A stretch of DNA of 64,000 nt from Rothia nasimurium (GTDB taxonomy: Bacteria; Actinomycetota; Actinomycetes; Actinomycetales; Micrococcaceae): NCBI RefSeq assembly GCF_928391935.1, contig NZ_CAKMTD010000005.1, forward strand, positions 1 through 64,000, in the 5' to 3' direction. The notes beneath the pieces are model-generated. The model worked only from the letters and a program-made list of their open reading frames with translations. It made no database searches and was not told the origin of the DNA. Shown here one piece after another: positions 60,204-64,000 of the stretch; positions within the stretch are counted from its first letter, which is position 1; each line of letters starts with the position of its first letter. The translations under genes were made by a program, and so were the position numbers.

Positions 60204-63092
60204 ATGAAGCAACTTTTCACCGATGATTTCCCTATTTGGAGCCCACAAGCCGCTAGTCTATGGGCCAAGACTGACCGGTCTGACGATCAGAGCACTGATT
60301 GGCTTAACCTCCCCCAGCACATGATGGATTCTGCCCAGGTTGGGGCTTACCTATGGAGTCACTACCTCTCAGAAAATCACCGTAGGTTCATTCAAGGCCA
60401 GCTTGCTTTATCGAGCGAAGATTGCCAACAGTTAGTAGCTTTTCTGTGCGGATCCCATGACATAGGCAAAGCTAGTCAATCTTTTGCGAGTCAGCTCAAC
60501 GAGTCATCTCGCTACAGCTTCCTGGCTGACCAGATACGGGCAACGGGTTTGAACTTGCCTTCTGCAGTACCTTCAGACCAATGGTCCCCACACTCTGCAG
60601 CGAGCTACATTATTTTGACTCGGTTCTTCGATGAAAAATTTGGTCAGAGCAGCTACCGCACCTTATCCCATCTAGGTCAAATTTTAGGGGCCCACCATGG
60701 TCTCCCCGCAGGTAGTGACCATCGCAAAAATGCAAAGCGCGAAGTCGATAATCTGTCGAGTGGGTGGACAGAAGTCCATAACGAGCTTCTGGGTAAAATT
60801 CTTGAGCTCACCCAGGCTGAACCGGCAATTATCCAGCTGTTAAGCCAGCGCACCAAGCTCAAAGACAATGCCAAAATGATTCTGACAGGCGTGGTCATTA
60901 TGGCGGACTGGATTGCATCCAACGCTAATTATTTCCCGCTGGGTCTCTTTGAACCAGGTGACCAGAGTGTGCGTTTTGAGTCTGCTACTTCCAAGCTCAG
61001 GCTCCCCCCAAGCTGGAAGCCTGAAGATTTTTCCTACCGAACACCTGCAGAAATTTATGCTGCTAAATTTTTGTGGGATGCAGCTAGCTCACCCAGGCCA
61101 GTGCAGGAAGCTGTTATTGAAGTGCTCAACTTAGAGAACCCGCCCTCTATGCTTATTATTGAAGCCCCTATGGGGGAAGGGAAAACAGAAGCCGCTTTGG
61201 TAGCTGCTGAAAAACTAGCTCATCTTAATGGTTGTAGCGGCATCTTTTTTGGGGCTCCCACTATGGCAACTACTGATGCCCTCTTTACCCGTATAAAAAA
61301 GTGGGCAGAGCAGTCGCATAATTCACCGGTGATCTCGATGTATCTGGGGCATTCGAAGAATCAGCTTAACCCTTTCTACACTTCTATGGGGCGATACGCC
61401 CGTTATAACCTCGATGATGAGGACCAGCGGTCTACTCACAATCATTCCCAGATTATTGCCCACCAGTGGTTCAGAGGCCGTAAGCAGGGGATTCTTTCAA
61501 GTCTGGTTGTGGCTACCGTGGATCAGGTCCTCATGATGGCTCTGCAGAGTAAACATCTGATGCTGCGTCACCTTGGTCTTGCAGGAAAAGTCGTAGTTAT
61601 TGATGAGGTCCACTCCTACGGCGCTTATATGAATCACTATATGGAGGCCGCCCTGCGCTGGCTGGGAAGTTACGGCGCTCCGGTCGTTCTGCTCTCGGCA
61701 ACTCTGCCCCATGAAACCAAAGCTAAGTTGGCTGCGGCGTACCAGTCCGGGCTGAGAGGGAAGCGAACTTCAGCTGAGGCTGTTCCTTCGGCCGGTATTG
61801 CTTACCCCGTTATTACTGCGGTGGCAGCTGATTCAATTGACGTGTACGAGGTTGAGGGGAGCTCTCGTAGTACCACCTACACGGTGGAACCTATGGCTGA
61901 TGATGACGCTTCGCTCGAACAGCTGATGGGGCAGGTACGTGAGGACGGAGGGTGTCTGTTAGTCATCTGTAACACTGTTGACCGGGCTCAGGCTGCCTAT
62001 CAGCTTGCCCAACAGCAGGTAGGGGATGATGCCTATCTATTGCACTCTCGTTATACGGCAGTGGAACGTGTTCAACGGGAGAGCCACCTGGTACAGGAAC
62101 TGGGTCCCGGAGCTTCACTAGGACAGGGACGTCCTGACCGCAGAATCGTGGTGGCAACCCAGGTGGTTGAACAATCTTTGGATTTAGACTTTGACTGTAT
62201 GGTGACAGATATTGCGCCAATTGATTTAATCCTGCAGAGACTAGGACGACTACACCGTCACCAACGTTTGCCTGAAGATAGACCGCAGTGGGCTCAACAG
62301 CCTCGTCTATATGTACGTGGTATGCAGGAACTCCCAACAGAAAACTCTAGCCCCGTCTTTGCACCTGGTGTGGATGCTGTCTATCAGCCAGCACTCTTGC
62401 TACCTACATGCAGTGAGCTTTCACTTCATGTGGGCGTGGAGAGAGTCCTTGAAGTTCCTAGTGAGATTCCTTCTCTGGTCGAGGCTGTCTATTCCAGCCC
62501 TCATGTCTTACCAGCTTGGGAGGACACTTATCAGCGTGCTCGGCAACAGCTTGAGAGTGAGTTAGAAACTGCACGGAAGAAATCTGAAAGCTTCAGGGCG
62601 GAGCTTTCACGGAGCGTCCGTGAATTCTCAGAAGTATGGGCTGCTCAGAGTGGCGATCTATCGGATGAGGAAGGCGCTGCTCAAGTACGTGATACTGAGC
62701 CTACTCTTGAAGTAGTCCTCGTGCAGAAGGTGGGAGATGGGTATTATGCTCCGCTGCCTTGGTTGGTTGAGGACGTCGAGTCCCCGGCTTTGCCGGTGGG
62801 GTTCACTCCTAATGCGGATACAGCCTATCTCTTAGCTCAGTGCACGGTGCGGTTGCCCTACCAGTTATCACGGCCCTGGTTACTCGATGAAGTGTTAGAC
62901 CAGTTAGAACAGGCAACCGATTTGGCTTGGCAGAAGTCGCCTTTGCTTAAGGGACTTCTACAAGTAACTCTTGATGAAAATTTTGAAACTGAGTTAGCCG
63001 GTTTTCGGCTGCGATACAGTCAGGAACTCGGTTTAGAGCTCCTAAATAAACCGACCTATAGAAAGGAGAACCATGAGTTCAACGGCAACTGA
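60204..63092 (+). CDS. cas3: CRISPR-associated helicase/nuclease Cas3, type I-E
   Basis: A 962-residue fused HD nuclease-DExH helicase that degrades DNA recruited by Cascade. HD residues: LPQHMMDSA (His39), GSHDIGKASQSF (His85-Asp86), GAHHG (about 161) and IMADWIASN (about 234). Helicase motifs: Walker A EAPMGEGKTEAAL (about 320), DEVH in VVIDEVHSYGAYM (about 465), LSATLP (about 496), ATQVVEQSLDLDFD (about 650) and LQRLGRLHRH (about 680). ATG 60204 is preferred because GAAGAAGG lies just upstream; an in-frame ATG at 60186 has none. The stop overlaps cse1 by 20 nt. Base composition is lower in GC than the flanking core genes, consistent with transfer. Confidence 0.95.
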   Translation: MKQLFTDDFPIWSPQAASLWAKTDRSDDQSTDWLNLPQHMMDSAQVGAYLWSHYLSENHRRFIQGQLALSSEDCQQLVAFLCGSHDIGKASQSFASQLNESSRYSFLADQIRATGLNLPSAVPSDQWSPHSAASYIILTRFFDEKFGQSSYRTLSHLGQILGAHHGLPAGSDHRKNAKREVDNLSSGWTEVHNELLGKILELTQAEPAIIQLLSQRTKLKDNAKMILTGVVIMADWIASNANYFPLGLFEPGDQSVRFESATSKLRLPPSWKPEDFSYRTPAEIYAAKFLWDAASSPRPVQEAVIEVLNLENPPSMLIIEAPMGEGKTEAALVAAEKLAHLNGCSGIFFGAPTMATTDALFTRIKKWAEQSHNSPVISMYLGHSKNQLNPFYTSMGRYARYNLDDEDQRSTHNHSQIIAHQWFRGRKQGILSSLVVATVDQVLMMALQSKHLMLRHLGLAGKVVVIDEVHSYGAYMNHYMEAALRWLGSYGAPVVLLSATLPHETKAKLAAAYQSGLRGKRTSAEAVPSAGIAYPVITAVAADSIDVYEVEGSSRSTTYTVEPMADDDASLEQLMGQVREDGGCLLVICNTVDRAQAAYQLAQQQVGDDAYLLHSRYTAVERVQRESHLVQELGPGASLGQGRPDRRIVVATQVVEQSLDLDFDCMVTDIAPIDLILQRLGRLHRHQRLPEDRPQWAQQPRLYVRGMQELPTENSSPVFAPGVDAVYQPALLLPTCSELSLHVGVERVLEVPSEIPSLVEAVYSSPHVLPAWEDTYQRARQQLESELETARKKSESFRAELSRSVREFSEVWAAQSGDLSDEEGAAQVRDTEPTLEVVLVQKVGDGYYAPLPWLVEDVESPALPVGFTPNADTAYLLAQCTVRLPYQLSRPWLLDEVLDQLEQATDLAWQKSPLLKGLLQVTLDENFETELAGFRLRYSQELGLELLNKPTYRKENHEFNGN

Positions 63093-64000
63093 ACTGAGCT
63101 TTAACCTGGTGGACAAACCCTGGGTTCAATGCCTTATGGCTGATGGATCACATCGTTGTCTTTCGCTTACAGAAGTGTTTAAAGAACTTGAGCATATTAA
63201 GTGCTTGGCAGGTGACTCTCCCCAGCAGGATTACGCTGTACTCCGTATTCTTATTGCTATCTTCTGGAGGGCTCACGCTGCCACCGAAGAAGTGCAGGAG
63301 TGCGAGGACTTCCTAGACTGGTGGGAAGACCTTGTGCAAGGTGGAGTTGAGGTGATTTCTGAGCCTGTATTTGACTATCTGACGCAATACCGAGACCGGT
63401 TTGACTTGCTCGATGACCGTGCTCCCTTTATGCAGGTAGCTGACTTGGCTACTGCCAAGGGGGAACATGCTCCTATCCAGCGCATCATCCCTGAAGCAGA
63501 GACTGATTACCTCACCATGCGGGCTGGAAATGGAATTCAGGCTCTTTCTCCTGGAGAGGCCGCCCGTTGGCTGATTTCAATTCAAGCTTGGGACTACTCA
63601 GGTATTAAGCCTGGTGCTATCGGCGACCCCCGCGTCAAAGCTGGGAGCGGTAAAGGGTATCCCATTGGAACAGGCTGGGCTGGCTTCACCGGTGGAGTCG
63701 TTGTTCACGGATCCAACCTTGCTCAAACTCTTCTGCTTAATACTCCCGCAAGTTTTATCTTCACCGAAGAGAACCTAGATGGGGATCTCCCTGTCTGGGA
63801 GAGGGAACCTGCAACCGCTGCTCCTCGCACCAGCGAGTTTCCGACTGGGCCTTGCGATGTACTGACCTGGCAATCCCGCCGCGTCCGACTTTTCTGGGAC
63901 GATGTTGAGGAAGTTGCCACCGGCGTGCTGGTCACCAATGGCGACAAAATCGAAATCAGAAATCAGTTTGCAGACCCCATGACCGGCTATCGTTACAGCA
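63073..64000 (+). CDS. casA: Cascade large subunit Cse1/CasA (partial, runs off the window)
   Basis: An open frame with no stop to the window end, about 309 codons. ATG at 63073 is preceded by GAAAGGAGA and overlaps the cas3 end by 20 nt. The translation starts MSSTATELSFNLVDKPWVQC and continues with HIKCLAGDSPQQDYAVLRIL, which is the Cse1 N-terminal pattern (FNL-DxPW, then LAGDxPxQDxAxLR). GWAGFTGGVVVHGSNLAQTL (about 202-221) is another Cse1 segment. It recognises the PAM and recruits Cas3 in type I-E Cascade. The remaining cascade genes, cas1-cas2 and the CRISPR array should lie to the right; none is inside the window. Confidence 0.92.
   Translation, partial: MSSTATELSFNLVDKPWVQCLMADGSHRCLSLTEVFKELEHIKCLAGDSPQQDYAVLRILIAIFWRAHAATEEVQECEDFLDWWEDLVQGGVEVISEPVFDYLTQYRDRFDLLDDRAPFMQVADLATAKGEHAPIQRIIPEAETDYLTMRAGNGIQALSPGEAARWLISIQAWDYSGIKPGAIGDPRVKAGSGKGYPIGTGWAGFTGGVVVHGSNLAQTLLLNTPASFIFTEENLDGDLPVWEREPATAAPRTSEFPTGPCDVLTWQSRRVRLFWDDVEEVATGVLVTNGDKIEIRNQFADPMTGYRYS

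Overview
The window is a gene-dense, GC-rich stretch of an actinobacterial chromosome. A Micrococcaceae member close to Rothia is my best guess. The basis is the gene content: arsenate-mycothiol-type ArsC proteins, a ChaB/Lys-rich/Rho_N protein, a secreted S8 protease with SLH repeats, a membrane-fused copper nitrite reductase and many GTG/TTG starts. This placement is inference. No rRNA, tRNA or CRISPR array was found.

Layout. 1-3641 holds a MacAB-like ABC efflux operon. 3741-10643 looks like a guanidino-compound or arginine catabolic neighbourhood: a TPP-dependent decarboxylase, GNAT, Na+/solute symporter, agmatinase-family ureohydrolase and PLP aminotransferase. 10856-13748 is accessory: a class II Fic protein with a DNA-binding tail and an operator-like promoter, then an unrecognised gene pair. 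13884-22774 is mostly core: GDPD, DUF1846, cupin, transglycosylase, a large cupredoxin-nitrite reductase fusion, DUF456 and a GT87-like membrane protein. 22898-24272 is a lower-GC two-gene island encoding a DNA-binding protein and an AbiEii-like nucleotidyltransferase. 24334-29726 carries a CPBP protease, M18 aminopeptidase, GNAT, AhpD-like protein, PAP2 phosphatase and NadE. 29916-33809 is the subtilase. 34033-44189 holds small membrane proteins, two ArsC paralogues, a mu-crystallin-family enzyme, an M13 peptidase, an MFS pump and an aldo/keto reductase. 44459-59802 is core metabolism and transport: PurA, CorA, a TetR/MFS pair, TreC/TreR, Tam, IlvD, an RNase H-fold protein, DedA, MetY and a CoA-binding protein. 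From 60204 to the right edge a type I-E CRISPR-Cas operon begins (cas3, then partial cse1), again with lower GC.

The window is unusually rich in intergenic palindromes. One 65-bp element occurs five times between 3.67 and 13.83 kb. A second, unrelated 48-60-bp hairpin occurs four times between 45.79 and 59.87 kb; two copies bracket corA in inverted orientation, and one copy has a re-paired apical stem. Several terminator-like stems carry the heptamer GGACGCC/GGCGTCC, as does a perfect 18-bp stem inside the PAP2 gene.

The most interesting candidates for undescribed biology are the HTH/nucleotidyltransferase pair with its start-overlapping operator, the Fic gene with repeated TGTCAAAA boxes, the unrecognised pair at 12.3-13.7 kb, the RNase H-fold protein at 55.5 kb and the two palindrome families.
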